Positions 9,917-21,216 of a stretch of DNA of 64,000 nucleotides are shown here, one piece after another. The notes under the pieces are model-generated. The model was not told the origin of the DNA. It did no database searches and saw only the letters and a program-made list of their open reading frames with translations. Origin of the DNA: Prorocentrum cordatum (lineage: Eukaryota; Sar; Dinophyceae; Prorocentrales; Prorocentraceae); NCBI GenBank assembly GCA_963575745.1, contig CAUYUJ010014200.1, positions 70,001 through 134,000 of the forward strand, in the 5' to 3' direction. Position numbers and translations under genes: made by a program. Every line of letters begins with the position of its first letter. Position 1 is the stretch's first letter.

Positions 9917-10539
9917 CCCAATCTAGGGAGCTTTCTGAGTTTCTGTTGCCCAGAGTTTGAGTCGACTGTGGGTCCAAGGTGGCCCAGCATGGATTTGGCC
10001 AGCAGAGAGGGGGCGGGGGGGGAGGTTCGATGTTCTGGGTTCCAGAAGATCGTCTCGGGTCTCCGGAGGCTGTTTTCGGGCTCGGGCGCCGCCAAGAGAA
10101 CGGATGTGGGGACAAAGCTGCACAGTGTGGATCCGGGGGGGGGGTCCTGGGTCCGATGTTGAGCGGATTTGGCCGTATCCTCCTCCCGTCTGGACCAATC
10201 TCCTCGGTGCCCATCCAGCCCAGAGTTCCTGCCCTGCTCCAGATAGGCATGGCTTGCTATCAACATTGCAATGCTTGCTGTCAGGAGGGTCATGCTTCCC
10301 GTCCCATTTTTCGCACAGGGAGGGGTCGGGGACCTCGGTTCATTTCTGCACGGCGGTTTTGGCGTCAGGGATCCAAGGAGGAGGGAAGCAACCAGATCTC
10401 TGGGCAGATCCAGCTGCGTCGACGTATCGCTTGAAGCAAGCATGCACGCGGTGGGGGTGATTGGTCCGAACCCCATACTTATGGTCGGCCAGCTGGCCTG
10501 CGGCCATGACCGAAAGGGGTGTTATCAAGCTCTGGAAGT
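9917..10539. other. Spacer, no gene recognised
   Basis: Moderately GC-rich sequence with short open frames only. No conserved domain or repeat recognised. Confidence 0.4.
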
Positions 10540-10750
10540 GCGGTTTGGGGACGAGTCTCGAGCAGTGGCGATGCGTCCTGGTTTCTTTTTTGGCCCACCA
10601 AAGAAAGGTCTAATAACCCATTGTGGTCTGCACGTAATGTTATCAGAGCATTTTTGGCTGAGACTGCCTCGTTTCAACAAATCGGGCTGATGTGAACATC
10701 GTGTTTGTTCTTGCAACGCTGTTGGGTTCTAGGAGAATTCGTGGTAGGCC
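10540..10750. repeat. Dispersed repeat family K, copy 1
   Basis: Contains GCGATGCGTCCTGG and GGCCCACCAAAG (shared with 22190-22345), then GTGGTCTGCACGTAATGTTA and GGGTTCTAGGAGAATTCGTG (shared with 24400-24560). This copy seems to join both halves. Confidence 0.65.
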
Positions 10751-12141
10751 TATAGGAATGCCGGGGCGGTCGGTCCCTGCTCGAGAACTTTCTCGCCGTG
10801 TGGTGGGTTTTTGGCGTCCGGAGGGCCAGGTCGGCTCCAGGCTGGCTCGGGCATGTGCGGGAGCGGCCCGGGGATCGGCGAGGGAACTCCGCATCCAAGA
10901 AAATGGGCCTCACCTTCGAGCGTCGAAAGAGGTGCCGTCTCTTCCTCGGCGGAAGGCCCGCGGAAGGCTGCGGAAGTACAACGAGGCCGCCAGGCGGAAG
11001 GCCAGGCCAACAGAAGCCCGCGGAAGCAGACGATGCGCCCCCAAGAGTTTGGCCAGATGTTTTGGCTCAGGGTTGTTTGAGCCCGTCACTTGCACCCAGA
11101 GAGGTGGGACCCGTGGCGCGTGGACAGCTCGCAGGTTGCCAGCGCACTCGGCGGCGACGCCAGCTGCTCCCAGACGCACAGCCCGCGCTGCCGGGCCTCC
11201 ACCCGGGCGGAGCGATCCCCGGAGGAGCGGCCGTGGCTGCCGCTGTCGCCCCGCAGGCCCTCCGGCGGTGGCCGAATCGAGCAGCTCTCCCCAGAGCTTC
11301 GACGGTGTGCGCAGCATCCCGCAGCTGCGGATCAGAGTGGGAGGGGCGGGCGCGGGGTAGGTCGCGGGGTGAGGCGCGGGTGGGTCGCGGGGTGGGTCGC
11401 GAGTGGGTCGCGGGGTGGGTGGCGGGCGAGGTCGACGACAGAAGCAGCGCAACAGCGATCCGGGCCGCCCAGCCCCCTTTCAGCCACGCGCCCAGTGACA
11501 GTGAATGACCGCTCGGTCTCCTAAATCCGGGCGTTTTTGGTGTCATTTCGGCCTCTGGGGCCCGCGTTCGTGCCGAGGAGACGCAGCCTCGGCTCCGGGC
11601 CGAAAAGCTACACATCCCCGGGGCAGCGGGGGACACCTCTGCGGCCGCGCACACATCGACGAGGCCGCAGATCGTCGGAGGTCGGGGACCCTGTCCTCCC
11701 CGCGCCGGCTCGCATGCTCTGACCGTTCTCTCCTCGAGCTCTGTTCCTTCTCGCCTTCGTTTTTTCTACGACAAACCCTCACAACAACTCAACAAGGAGA
11801 AACACATTCATACATACAAACCTGCGCGGAACATCTCCTGCCAGCCCGGCTGGCCGGCCGAAGACTTTGCTCTATGCTGTAGCCTCCTTTGGAAGATCTG
11901 GACGGTACGGCTGTTCACGATGTCGTTTGGCAGCCGGTTGAACACGCGTATCATGCCAAATATGGACCGTCGCAGAATAGCCGGGTGACCGTGCCCCAGT
12001 GCGCCTCCGCTGCCCAGCGTCGCTCTGCGGGCTGGCGCGCCGGACTGCCTCGGACCCCCCCGCGCCCGCGGGCTCTCACGGAGGCCGTGCCCTCGCCCTG
12101 CCTGCTCGGGCAGGGCACGGCCGTGCGGGGCGTGCCTCGGG
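10751..12141. other. GC-rich spacer, no supportable gene
   Basis: Includes a run of GGGTCGCGGGGTGGGTCGCG simple sequence near 11350-11430. Long open frames are Ala/Arg/Pro-rich without domains. Confidence 0.4.
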
Positions 12142-12238
12142 GGGAGGAGGAGGAGGAGGAGGAGGAGGAGGAGGAGGAGGAGGAGGAGGAGGAGGAGGAG
12201 GAGGAGGAGGAGGAGGAGGAGGAGGAGGAGGAGGAGGA
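12142..12238. repeat. (GGA)n tract
   Basis: Nearly perfect GGA repeat of about 97 bp, flanked by GC-rich sequence. Produces spurious poly-Glu and poly-Ser frames. Confidence 0.95.
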
Positions 12239-12267
12239 CCGGCAGCGGGCCGCCGTCAGCGTGGAGG

Positions 12268-12450
12268 CCCGCGGTGCCCTCGAGTCCACCCGCACAGGAA
12301 GGAGGTGGCGACCTGCCCAAGGCCCCCCCCCCCTTTTGCATCCTGGCCCTCGCCTCCTCGGCCCAGCCTTCGCCACCCTCGTGGGCCGCGCCCCGCTCGA
12401 GAGGCTTCGAAGTGGGCGTCCAGGGCGCTGGCGTCCTCACCGCGCACCCT
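12268..12450. repeat. Dispersed repeat family M, copy 2
   Basis: Shares CCTGCCCAAGGCCC, GGGCCGCGCCCCGCTCGAGA and GTGGGCGTCCAGGGCG with the copy at 5440-5600. Confidence 0.7.
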
Positions 12451-12460
12451 CATCATGAGG

Positions 12461-12589
12461 TGAAGCCGGGCATGTCCCTCTGCAGGAGGAACATGCAGAA
12501 CTAGTCTGTGCGCGATCTTGCGACTGTGTTTGGTCGTTTGTGTTGGTTTTGTCTTGTGTTTTTTTATACCTGGGACACGCCCGACCTAA
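12461..12589 (+). mobile_element. Family A element, copy 4
   Basis: Left terminus TGAAGCCGGGCATGTCCCTC and right terminus GGGACACGCCCGACCTAA. Flanking octamers TCATGAGG (12453-12460) and TCATACGG (12590-12597) agree at 6 of 8 positions, consistent with an 8-bp target duplication. The centre is T-rich and non-coding. Confidence 0.8.
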
Positions 12590-12785
12590 TCATACGGGTT
12601 GACTGTGCCGAGCACTTGCAGGATTGCAGAGGTGCCTCGAGCGGGCGGGCCACCACCATAGGAGGACCCTCACAGGCCCCCCTGGCGAGTGCGGTGGCGG
12701 TCTGGATGGTCTCTCTCTCTCTCTCGCTCCTGGGTGCTGGGGCCTCGCTGATCCCCCCACCCAGGCCCCCTCGAGTCCTGTCAGA

Positions 12786-12932
12786 AATCACGTCGGGCGG
12801 CTTGTCGCTACCCTCGGCCTCGGGGGGCCTTTCCCGGGCCTCGGGGCCGTGAGGACCCGATGCAGGACCGAAGAGCCGGTCTCGGGGAGGGGGTCGAGAC
12901 CTCTGGGCGTCGACGTCCTGAAACAGGCATGA
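12786..12932. repeat. Dispersed repeat family C, copy
   Basis: ATCACGTCGGGCGGCTTGTC, CTTTCCCGGGCCTCGGGGCC, GGTCTCGGGGAGGGGGTCGA and GACCTCTGGGCGTCGACGTC, in the order typical of the family. Confidence 0.65.
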
Positions 12933-13064
12933 CGCCGGGGGGCTGGGCAGACTTCGGAAGCATGTGCTTTTCACTTCGCAGGCGGCAGAGGTCTCGACCC
13001 CCTTCCCCAGGGGCAGCGGTGCACCCCAGAGCCAGGTCTGACGAGCCTGGTGCCCGAAGTCGGC

Positions 13065-13270
13065 ACGAACGAAACGGGTAATTACGGAAAGAATGGGTAC
13101 AATGCCCAACAGCAGTTCCTGTTCAGTTTGAACAGGGCTCGCTGTCGGTGCCGCCGCGGCCTGTGTACACTCGAGACAGAAGGCCGCCTCCCCGACAGCG
13201 GCCGCGGTTGGTTTGCGACAATTTTTGTTGTTGGGCATTGTGCCCATTGTTTCCGTGCCCATCTCGGGCG
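13065..13270. mobile_element. Family O inverted-repeat element, copy 1
   Basis: Left arm GGAAAGAATGGGTACAATGC plus CCAACA is mirrored by the right arm (TGTTGTTGGGCATTGTGCCC, ATTGTTTCCGTGCCC), giving arms of about 35-40 bp. The interior contains GAGACAGAAGGCCGCCTC. An 18-bp direct repeat CTGACGAGCCTGGTGCC lies outside both ends (13039 and about 13284). The second copy is at 39414-39613. Confidence 0.8.
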
Positions 13271-13424
13271 TCCAAAATCCACCGCTGACGAGCCTGGTGC
13301 CTGGAGGCGGCCCCCGAGGGGCCGAAGATGGGAGGCGTCCGGCCGCACGAAGTTGGCCCTCCCTTCCACGGCGGTTTGGGCGCCTCCTCGTGCTGCTCGC
13401 GACTCCGCCCCCCCACGAGGCCCC

Positions 13425-13645
13425 CAAGAGGTCTCCAAGACGGCCCCGAAGGCCTCCAAGAGGTCCTCCAGGAAGGCCCGACGAGGCCAAATCATTGGTT
13501 TTCCGTAGGTTTTTTGAAGGATGTTGGTATTGCGCCGTTTCGGCTTTCCGACGGCCCCAGACGGCTCAAGATCGCCCCAAGATCGCCCAAGAGGCCTCCA
13601 AGATGGCTCCGTGTCGGCCCAAGAGGCCCCTCCACATGGCCGGTT
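13425..13645. repeat. Minisatellite family N, reverse orientation
   Basis: Units like CCCCAAGAGGCCTCCAAGAT, the reverse complement of the CTCTTGGGG units at 590-1175. Confidence 0.7.
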
Positions 13646-14357
13646 CCAGGATCTCTGGACCCAAAGAGTGCTGACGCCTCGTGTTGCTTCGGCCAAGCCC
13701 CCGGCAGCTTCCACGGGCATCGGGGATTATGTGTTTCTTGTGACATGCGCGGCCCCAGAGGTCCCGACCCTTGGCCAGGGCCAGTGTTTCACCCTGGGCC
13801 CATTCTTGATGGTCCTGGGGCTCGGCTACGGGCCCCTGAGACGGAGATCGACCGAAAACGCCTAGATGGAACAAATCATATCGCTGGAGATCTGCTCCAA
13901 ATCGGTCCCTGGACCCCTCCAGGGATCCATCCTGGCACGTCTGTCGAGGCGGGCAAAGCCGTGGCAACGAGAAGCCTACAGGATGGTCAAAACCGAAGAC
14001 ACCGAGCAGGGCCGGCGTTGTCTCGTCTGTCCCTCTCTTCAGAGGCAACGGTTTCCAGGGCGCAAATGTATTGCTGGATTTTCGCGTGCAATCCATCACT
14101 TGCTATACAATGCAATACACTTCTCCGGCGCAGTACATTTGCAGCACAACTGCCCCAAATCTATTGCAACACCCGCTTTCAGCTGGACCCCCATTTTTGG
14201 GTCACCCAACGTCGACCCCGAATCGCCCATTCATCGCCGAAGGGGGCCCGATAGCCCGTTCCGCCCTGGCACCTGCCGATGGCGACGAACCGCCGAGTCG
14301 AGGTCGATGCTCCCCCTATGAGCCGGTCCCCGGGTGGTTTTCGGGCCTCGTCGCGGG
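13646..14357. other. Spacer, no gene recognised
   Basis: Contains family C-like fragments (GGTCCCGACCCTTGGCC near 13760) and a lower-GC stretch 14060-14200. No credible gene. Confidence 0.4.
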
Positions 14358-14480
14358 TTAAGCCGGGCTTGTCCCTCTACCTAGGAGGACTGTTCAAGCA
14401 TCGCATCACACAAAATAGTATGGGGACGATTTCTTTCGGACTTGTTCTATTCTTTTCCGGGTATGTTTTATTTAATCGCT
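14358..14480 (+). mobile_element. Family A element, right end lost
   Basis: Left terminus TTAAGCCGGGCTTGTCCCTC is intact, followed by AGTATGGGGACGATTTC. No matching right terminus is visible before minisatellite N begins, so this copy is truncated. Confidence 0.7.
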
Positions 14481-14509
14481 TCGCTCATTCCACGGGCCCT
14501 GGAGCCCTC

Positions 14510-14612
14510 TTTAGGGCCTCTTGGGGACCTCTTGGGAGTCTCTTGGGGCTCCTTGGCGGCGTCTTGGGGGACCCCAGGGCCTCTTGGGGGGCTCTTGGGG
14601 GCCTCTTGGGGC
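14510..14612. repeat. Minisatellite family N, forward orientation
   Basis: Tandem GGCCTCTTGGGGACCTCTTG-type units, as at 590-1175. Confidence 0.8.
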
Positions 14613-15049
14613 GGGAGGGGGGGTAGTCGATTGCGGCCCGCTCCTTGGAGGCCACGATCCTCGTGAGGGATGTCGAAAAATTGCCCGGTCCGGCATCTCT
14701 GACCCCCACCCTCCCGGGGACCTGCCGGGGTACTTTTCGCCCGGGGATTCCTAGAGGCCGCCCCGCGCGCGCGCGAACTAGAATATTGTTAACCAGTTAC
14801 CGGAGATCTTAGCACGCCTCTGGCCCGTTGGGCCGCCGAATTGTTCGTCCAGGGTCGGCCTGCGGGGGGACCTGCCCGACCGAAGTCTCGGGCCACCTGC
14901 GGCCGTGCGGGCGGATCCCCGGGGCCCGCGGGTCTCCGGAGCGCGCCTGGAGGCAGCGTTTTTCGTTTCGGAGTCTTGCGAGGGCACGAACGCATGGAGA
15001 GGGTGTGTGGCCCGACAGGCGAAGAAGAGAACACGCCGCACGCATCCAC

Positions 15050-15115
15050 GTTTTTGGAGCTCCGCGGATCCAAGGCATCCGCGCGGAGCGCCAACAGTTT
15101 ATGGTTCTGCTATTG
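15050..15115. mobile_element. Family H foldback, internally deleted
   Basis: GGAGCTCCGCGGATCC and GGCATCCGCGCGGAGCGCC are inverted copies, followed by AACAGTTTATGGTTCTGC as in the outer arm of 19279-19448. The middle of the element is missing. Confidence 0.6.
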
Positions 15116-15217
15116 TTTCTATTCGGGGTGAGGCCCGAAGGGAAATCAGGACTCCACGCACGCCGGGACTCCTTTGCGCGCCTTTCCAGCCCAGCGATCT
15201 TGCACAGAAGGCGGCGA

Positions 15218-15337
15218 AGGGTGTGTGCGTGTGTGTGTCTGTGTGTGCGTGTGTGTGTGTAGATGTGTGTAGGTCTGTGTGTGTGTGTCTGTGTGTGTGT
15301 GTGTGTGTGTGTGTCTGTGTGTGTGTCTTTGTGTGAA
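15218..15337. repeat. (TG)n microsatellite
   Basis: Imperfect GTGTGTGT tract of about 120 bp with CT and AGA interruptions. Confidence 0.95.
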
Positions 15338-15488
15338 GCGCCATGCAAGTAAATCTGCCCAGGTCGAACCTGGGCACAGGCACTGACTTAAGCTAATCCT
15401 TTTCGGAGGTCCTCGCGGATGTCCTGGAGCTGCGCTGCAGCCCCGCGCGCGGTGCGCGCCAGAAGAAATCTGCGCGGGCGTCCGACGG

Positions 15489-15780
15489 TCCTCCTCCTCC
15501 TCCTCCTCCCTTTCCTCCCTTTCCTCCTCCCTTTCCTCCTCCTCCTCCTCCTCCTCCTCGTCCTCCCTTTCCTCCTCCTCCCTCCTCCTCCTCTTCCTCC
15601 TCCTCCTCCTCCTCCTCCTCCTCCTCCTCCTCCCCCTACTTCTCCTCCTCCTCCCTCTCCTCCTCCTCCTCCTCCTCCTCCTCCTCCTCCTCCTCCTCCC
15701 TCCTCCTCCTCCTCCTCCTCCTCCTCCTCCTCCTCCTCCTCCTCCTCCTCCTCCTCCCCCTCCTCCTCCTCCTCCTCCAC
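15489..15780. repeat. (TCC)n tract
   Basis: One of the longest TCC tracts in the window (about 290 bp), imperfect in its first third and more regular afterwards. Confidence 0.95.
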
Positions 15781-16758
15781 CATGCCACTGCATGTGCCCC
15801 GATCTATAGGCCAGCAGGGTGCGTCGGCTGCCCCGACCGCATCTTGGTGCCGAGTCGCCGCGGCAACATGAGCAGTGGGAAGCCAGCCCGAGCCCTCGCA
15901 GGAATGGATTTTACATGTGAGCGTTCTGCAATCCTTGCGAAAGCGCGTGCGTGTAGGTTCCCTGGCAGCGATGCCATTGCCAGCTGCCACAGGGGGCGGC
16001 CCGCGCGCGCGGTCTAGTTGGTTTAAAACATTCCTCATGTGGGCGGCGGGGGCGTTCACAAAATGCTCTCTTGGGCGTCGCGCAATGGGGGAGCGATACA
16101 TTGGGGGGGGGGCAGTGAGGGGCTGCAGCAAAAGGGGCCCCGTGGGGCCCCTGAAGGGGCCCTTCAGGGCCCAAAGGGGGCTTCCAGGGACCGAGAGGCG
16201 ACGTTCCTTCCGCCTCCCCGTTTGAGCGACGCACGAAAAAGGGGTCGTCTGCGCCGACACTGGCGCGCCAGCTGCTCGCGTAAGGTCGCGCGTAGGCGCC
16301 CTCCTCTCCAGTGCAGCGTGCCGCGCTGACGGCCTGCGTAAGCCGCCGCGTAAGGTCGCTGTGCCTTCTCGCGCAAGACCCATGTCTGATCGTCGCCCAT
16401 GTGTGGCCCCCCGGGGTCATGGGTAATAAGCCTGGTTGACGTTCGTTGCAATCTCGTGGGAGGCCTCTCGGGGGCCGCTTGGAGGCAGTTCTGAGTCCTC
16501 TGGGGGGCCTCTTGGCGGCTTCCCCCAAGTTAGCGCCCCCCCACCCAGACCCCCGACGCCATGACTTGCTCACCACGTCGTCCCCCTGGAGGTCTGGGCC
16601 CCTTCCCGGGGGACCCGTTTGGTGTCAGCTGAGCTCTGCTGTTCCCGGCCCCGAGGCCCGGGGAGGGCCCCCTCGAAGCCGGAGATTGTCCCGTTGCCGC
16701 TTTTTCCTCCTGACTCGAGGGCTTCCTGGGCATCCGGCGTCGCCCAGACAGCCCTCGA
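15781..16758. other. Spacer, no gene recognised
   Basis: Includes a GGGGCCC-rich palindromic stretch near 16130-16175. Open frames have no domain content. Confidence 0.4.
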
Positions 16759-16819
16759 GGAGGAGGAGGAGGAGGAGGAGGAGGAGGAGGAGGAGGAGGA
16801 GGAGGAGGAGGAGGAGGAT
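16759..16819. repeat. (GGA)n tract
   Basis: About 60 bp of near-perfect GGA repeat. Confidence 0.95.
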
Positions 16820-17595
16820 GAGCGTCGCCCGACCTCCTTCGCAGGCGCTCGCCCGGCGACGGGCCCGAGCCCGCCAGCCCGCTCGCGCCCGGCGCGCGGG
16901 CGGCCGTCTGGCCGCCGTGCCCGCGGGAGCAGGCCGCGGGCCGGCTGCCGCCGGTGGAGGGGCGGCAGCCCTCGGCCTCGCCGAGGCGCGCGCGGGCGGG
17001 AGGTGCGGGCGAGGCTCGATGCGGCTTCGTCTACTTGGGGCGCGGGGCGCTTGGCTTGCCGTGGGTGTGCCGCGTTGTCGGTGTGGTCCAGTTGCGCGCG
17101 TCGAGGACAGAGCAGCGCGGCGACACGTCCGCTGCGCTTGGGGATTTGAGCGATGCGGGCAAGACTTGAATGCAGATTCGCTGCGTCATGAGCTTTCTGG
17201 GAAGGGGTGCCAAGAGGCCGAGGCGAAGTGGGTATGGGTAGATCTAGCGCTTCCAGGGGCCTCGCCGAGGCGCGCTGGGGTGCGGCGCAGCCCTTCCGCT
17301 CGCCGAATTCAAGGGCAACGCCACTTCTCGCAAGGGGGGATTTCGGCAGTTCTCGAAAGCTTTCGATACCCGGGTTGGTTTCCATCAGGTGGGCCTCGTC
17401 GAGGGCGATCCGTGGGACGGGGGGCGCATAGCATCCCAATCGCCCCTTGATCGCCGATCGTGGCCTGACAGCCCGCCAAGGACCGTCCCGACTGGCCATC
17501 GGGGGCTGATCGCCGATCGATCGGCGACGAATCGCCGGTTCCAGGGCGACGGTTGCCCCCTGAGCCGGTGCCCCCCCTGACGTCCCCAATCAGGA
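16820..17595. other. GC-rich spacer, no supportable gene
   Basis: High-GC sequence with Arg/Ala-rich open frames on both strands, then a stretch with GATCGCCGATC-type palindromic words near 17440-17530. No domain recognised. Confidence 0.4.
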
Positions 17596-17726
17596 GTCCA
17601 GCGTTCCTGGGGGCCCAAAGAATAGACACCACCACCACGTCGATCCCTCCTCTCTCTCCTCTTTCCAGCGAGAGGGAGGGGGGGAGGGAGGTGGTGGTGG
17701 TGTATATTTGGGGCCCCCCCTGGGTT
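17596..17726. mobile_element. Foldback element with CCACCACCAC arms (family P)
   Basis: Left arm GGGGGCCCAAAGAATAGACA then CCACCACCACGTC pairs with the right arm (GGTGGTGGTGGTGTATATTT, GGGGCCCCC). The short centre is CCTCTTTCCAGCGAGAGGGA. Arms of about 45 bp. Elements at 18376-18560 and 21217-21510 have comparable arms with GGA tracts between them. Confidence 0.7.
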
Positions 17727-18127
17727 CTGTGCCGCCTGCGTCGCGTTTCAGGCTTCGGGCCACGCCGTGGCGGCCAGTGGCCGCGGGCGGCACGCAGGGA
17801 GGAGGGACAGCGAGGCGACGGGAGGGCCGAGGCGGCAGGGGCAGGCAGTGGGGTTGCGGGAGGGGCAGAGGAATCAGCACGGCTCGCGACCGCCGTTGGT
17901 CTGTAGGCGTTCTCTGCATGGTTCGTACACTGGCATCGGGGTCTGGCGAATGAGACCTCGTCTCCAGTGGGGTCGGCGCGTAGCATCAAGGGGGTATCAT
18001 ATGAGGCGTGCTTCGCAAGCGGGGTCGCTCGAGAGGCGCCGCAATGTTAGCAGTTGTCGGAGAAGACGTCCCAGGGACACCGCGACGTAAATTACGCGAC
18101 GCACTGTATGACGTGATGCTATCCCAG

Positions 18128-18275
18128 ACACCCGACGTCAGGATCTATGCACGACGTCGACATCCAGAGGTCTCGTCCCATTTCCTGGGACCGTTTGCTC
18201 ACCCTGAATTGTTTTTCACCGTCCCGAGGCTCGGCAAGGGCCCCCCAGAGGCCGAAAGAGCGAAAGACTTCCCGT
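18128..18275. repeat. Dispersed repeat family C, copy
   Basis: ACCCGACGTCAGGATC, CACGACGTCGACATCCAGAG, GTCTCGTCCC, then CCGTCCCGAGGCTCGGCAAG and GGCCCCCCAGAGGCCGAAAG. Confidence 0.65.
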
Positions 18276-18375
18276 CGTAATTTTCTCATGGCTCGAGGGC
18301 CGTCTGGGGATGTATGGTGCACTGTCTGATCCTGAAGCGTCGCTCTACTACCACCAGGCAGCCACGACTGATGGG

Positions 18376-18560
18376 CGTGTTTTCCACCACCACCACCACA
18401 GGAAGTTGGATGGGGGGACGGAGGAGGAGGAGGAGGAGGAGGAGGAGGAGGGGGAGGAGGAGGAAGAGGAGGAGGAGGAGGAGGAGGAGGAGGGGGGGGG
18501 GGAGGACGAGGAGACCCTCCCCCTCCTACTTGTGGTGGTGGTGGTGGTGGAAAGCAGGCC
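18376..18560. mobile_element. Foldback element enclosing a (GGA)n tract (family P)
   Basis: Left arm GGCGTGTTTTCCACCACCAC plus CACCACAGGAAG pairs with the right arm (CTTGTGGTGGTGGTGGTGG, TGGAAAGCAGGCCC). Between the arms is a GGA tract (18419-18520). Confidence 0.7.
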
Positions 18561-19278
18561 CATCACCGACGCCGAAGCGGGGACCTCGTCGGGCTCGGGG
18601 AGAGGGGCTCCGGCTTACGGGCCGTCGCCTCGGGGATCCCCGGCCGCGGGGGGGGGGGGGCGGGCTCCGTGGCCGAGGTTCGCCGGGAGACCAGACTGCG
18701 GGCACTAGTTATATCTACATCCAGTACGTCTTGGAGTGTTGGGCTCTCTTCCCCAGAAGCCGCAGGCGCACTGGATACGGATAAAGATTTGGCCCCACGA
18801 GGTCAGATTTTTATCCATATCCGGTGCGCTTCGGCCTTGGGACACCCCTTCCCAAAAAGTCCAAGACGTTCTGGATATGTAGAGAAGTATCGCCCGCACA
18901 GACTCAAGGGAGGACAAACCACCCGGACCGGACAACTTGCGTTTACTACAGCGAGCGGCTTGAATAAGGAGTATTCACTTTTCAAAAGGGGCTCGGTCGT
19001 TCCTTAGGCTTGCACGCGTTACTTATAGTTCCTTATGCGTTATTTGTTATGTATCGTTCTTTATGCGTTATTTCTTGGGACAAAAGTGGGCTTCGTTCCT
19101 TATGTTTCGTTCCTTAGGTCAGGCCGATGACTGTAAACGGCCCTGGGCGTTTACCAAACGGCCCTGCCCTGTTTGATTCCTTCTTTGGGCGCGTGTGCTA
19201 AACGCCTTCGCGAGTCGGGGTGGCGATTCTGGGGGTGGATATTCCTGCCCTCTACAGAAGTCAACATCGAAGAAGAGC
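18561..19278. other. Spacer, no gene recognised
   Basis: Around 18700-18900, two imperfect inverted stretches (CCAGTACGTCTTGGAGTGTT and CCAAGACGTTCTGGATATGT) suggest another decayed foldback. 19010-19110 is TTATGCGTTA/GTTCCTTA-rich. Confidence 0.4.
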
Positions 19279-19448
19279 AAAACGCTGTAACCATAAACTC
19301 TTGGGCGCTCCGCTCGGATTTCTTGGCTCTGCGCTGGGCCCCCCTGACGACCCTGGCGCGCTCCGCGCGCCAGCAGGCGCCAGCAGGGAGGGGGGCCCCG
19401 CGAAGATCCAAGAAATCCGCGCGGAGCGCCAAAAGTGTAACGTTTTTT
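19279..19448. mobile_element. Family H foldback element, copy 1
   Basis: Left arm CTTGGGCGCTCCGCTCGG, ATTTCTTGG and right arm CCAAGAAATCCGCGCGG, AGCGCCAAAAG are inverted. Outer AAAACGCTGTAAC / GTGTAACGTTTTTT also pair. The centre is CGCGCTCCGCGCGCCAG-rich. Other copies are at 38481-38650, 51781-51976 and a deleted one at 15050. Confidence 0.8.
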
Positions 19449-20255
19449 CCTTCTCTCCTCTTCTAAATGCGAATGGCGCATGCCACGAGCGAGTGCCACT
19501 TGCCCTCCCAGAGGCGGCACGCGGACCCGTGGCGGACGGACAGCTCGCAGGTGGCCAGCGTCTTGAGCGGGGACGCCCTGGACACCAGCTGCTCCCAGAT
19601 GATCAGACCCGTCCGTGACGGCGCATCGAAGGATCGCGGTGGAATAATTCCTCCCGCGTTTTCCACCACGTGGCACGGTTTTACAGTGCTTTGCATCGCT
19701 TTCCTTCACGCGGAGTTGCCTTTCCTGGCGCCGGCTTGCTTCTCGTCAGCTCACGTTGATCTGCAAGTTTGTAGTTGCTGTTCTTTGCTCTGGAGGATTT
19801 TGAAGGGCGATGCAACATCATGACAGCCTCTGCAGCGCCGCCCGGGATCTTGTTGTCTTCGGGTGGCGTTCGGTAGCAAACCATGGGAGCTTGGAACACC
19901 GTCTTCACTCCGTCCGACTTGGCGTCGGCCAGCGCCGACTTAGCGTCGACTGGGCGTCGATCCAGCGTAGGCTAGCGCCGATGCGCAAGAGCCGACGAGA
20001 GGGTCTGGGAGGCTCCCACGGGTTGCCACCGAGCCCGTGCAGCGCCGCCAGGGATCCTCCGTGTCTCCGCGTGGCCCCTCCGCGGCCCCTGCGCAGGAGG
20101 GGCCCCGGCCGTGGGTGCCCCCTGCGCCCACCAGGCGAGGGCAGGGCCCCGCGCACGGGGGCCGCCCAGGCAGGGGCCCCGAGGGCCCGCCCCCCCCCCG
20201 AGGAGCAGAGGGGGACGGAACGCGGGGCTCAAGAAGCGATCTCGCCCCGGGGAAT
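19449..20255. other. Spacer, no gene recognised
   Basis: Contains GCGTCGGCCAGCGCCGACTT-type short palindromic words near 19920-19980 and a GC-rich stretch 20050-20200. No credible gene. Confidence 0.4.
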
Positions 20256-20412
20256 TGCCAGCCTGGAACAGATCCCTATCCCCATGCTGGGCACCTCCTC
20301 ATCACGATGCCAATCTCAGGGCTGCCCTGAATTTTTTGAGGGCGGCGTCCCGAGACTGTCGTCGCCTCTTGGCGTGTCAATCGCAGGGATAGGGATGAGT
20401 CCGAGGCTGGTA
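20256..20412. mobile_element. Family L inverted-repeat element, copy 2
   Basis: Opposite in orientation to copy 1 at 1299-1454. Ends TGCCAGCCTGGAACAGATCC and GGGATGAGTCCGAGGCTGGT are inverted, and CATGCTGGGCACCTCCTCAT, CACGATGC matches the other copy in reverse complement. No clear target duplication. Confidence 0.75.
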
Positions 20413-21216
20413 TAAGGGAAGGGAAGGGACCCCCACGCCTCCGGGAGCCCACGTGGCGGAGGCCGGGGCACGTGGGGATAGGAGTGGCGGGGGCCGCCGC
20501 GGGACCCCCGAGGGTGGGGCTCTGGCGCGCGCGGCGGGTGCAGCCCCAGCTGTCCAACCCCACAGGTGCGTGTTCAGAGCCCCGGCGTTTCTCGCCCTGC
20601 CTCGGCCTCCGGGGGGGGGGGGGGGCGCCGTGGGTCCCCAGGGGGCCCCTCGGGCGTGGCAGGGCAAACAGCTGGCCCCTGGGTCGAGGCCTTCGTCCGC
20701 GTCCTCGTCCTCGCCCGCGTCGAGACGTCGGCTGGACGTCTGGGCCCCGAAGAGGGGCCGCCGTCGGGCCCACCACCTCCACGGGACGCCCCGGAGCCAT
20801 GGCTTGGCACTGCGCCCTGGCCGTTCATACCCGTTGCCGCTGCGAGGGCTCGCGGTGTGAGTGTGCCGCCCTGCGGGGCACGTTTGGGCCCCTTCCCCCC
20901 TTCCCCCCCCCAATAGGGACGTGCACCGGAGCGTCTCCGCAGCGCGAGGGTCGAGGACCTGAGCTCTCGCGCGTCGTCTGCCCCAAATTGTGCCTCCGGG
21001 CCCGGATCCGCCGCGACACTCTGGTCCGCGCGCCCCCGAGTCTGGGGGCTGTCCGCTGGCCCGGGCCGCTGCCAGCAAGCCCAGAGGTCCGATGTCCTGC
21101 TTGGTGCCTCTGTCCTTGGTGCCGGTTCTGTTCTGACGGCCCCGGGACCCAGCGAGGGCCCCATGAGGCCTGCCACGGCGCATAACTCACAAGGTTGTCC
21201 TCAGCACGTCGGAGGT
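20413..21216. other. GC-rich spacer, no supportable gene
   Basis: Polyguanine and polycytosine runs (20610-20625, 20893-20910) and Pro/Gly/Arg-rich frames on both strands. No domain. Confidence 0.4.

Noticed and set aside
13503-13524. Leader-like TCCGTAGGTTTTTTGA
   Set aside because: Only 14 of 22 positions match the spliced leader and there is no gene after it.
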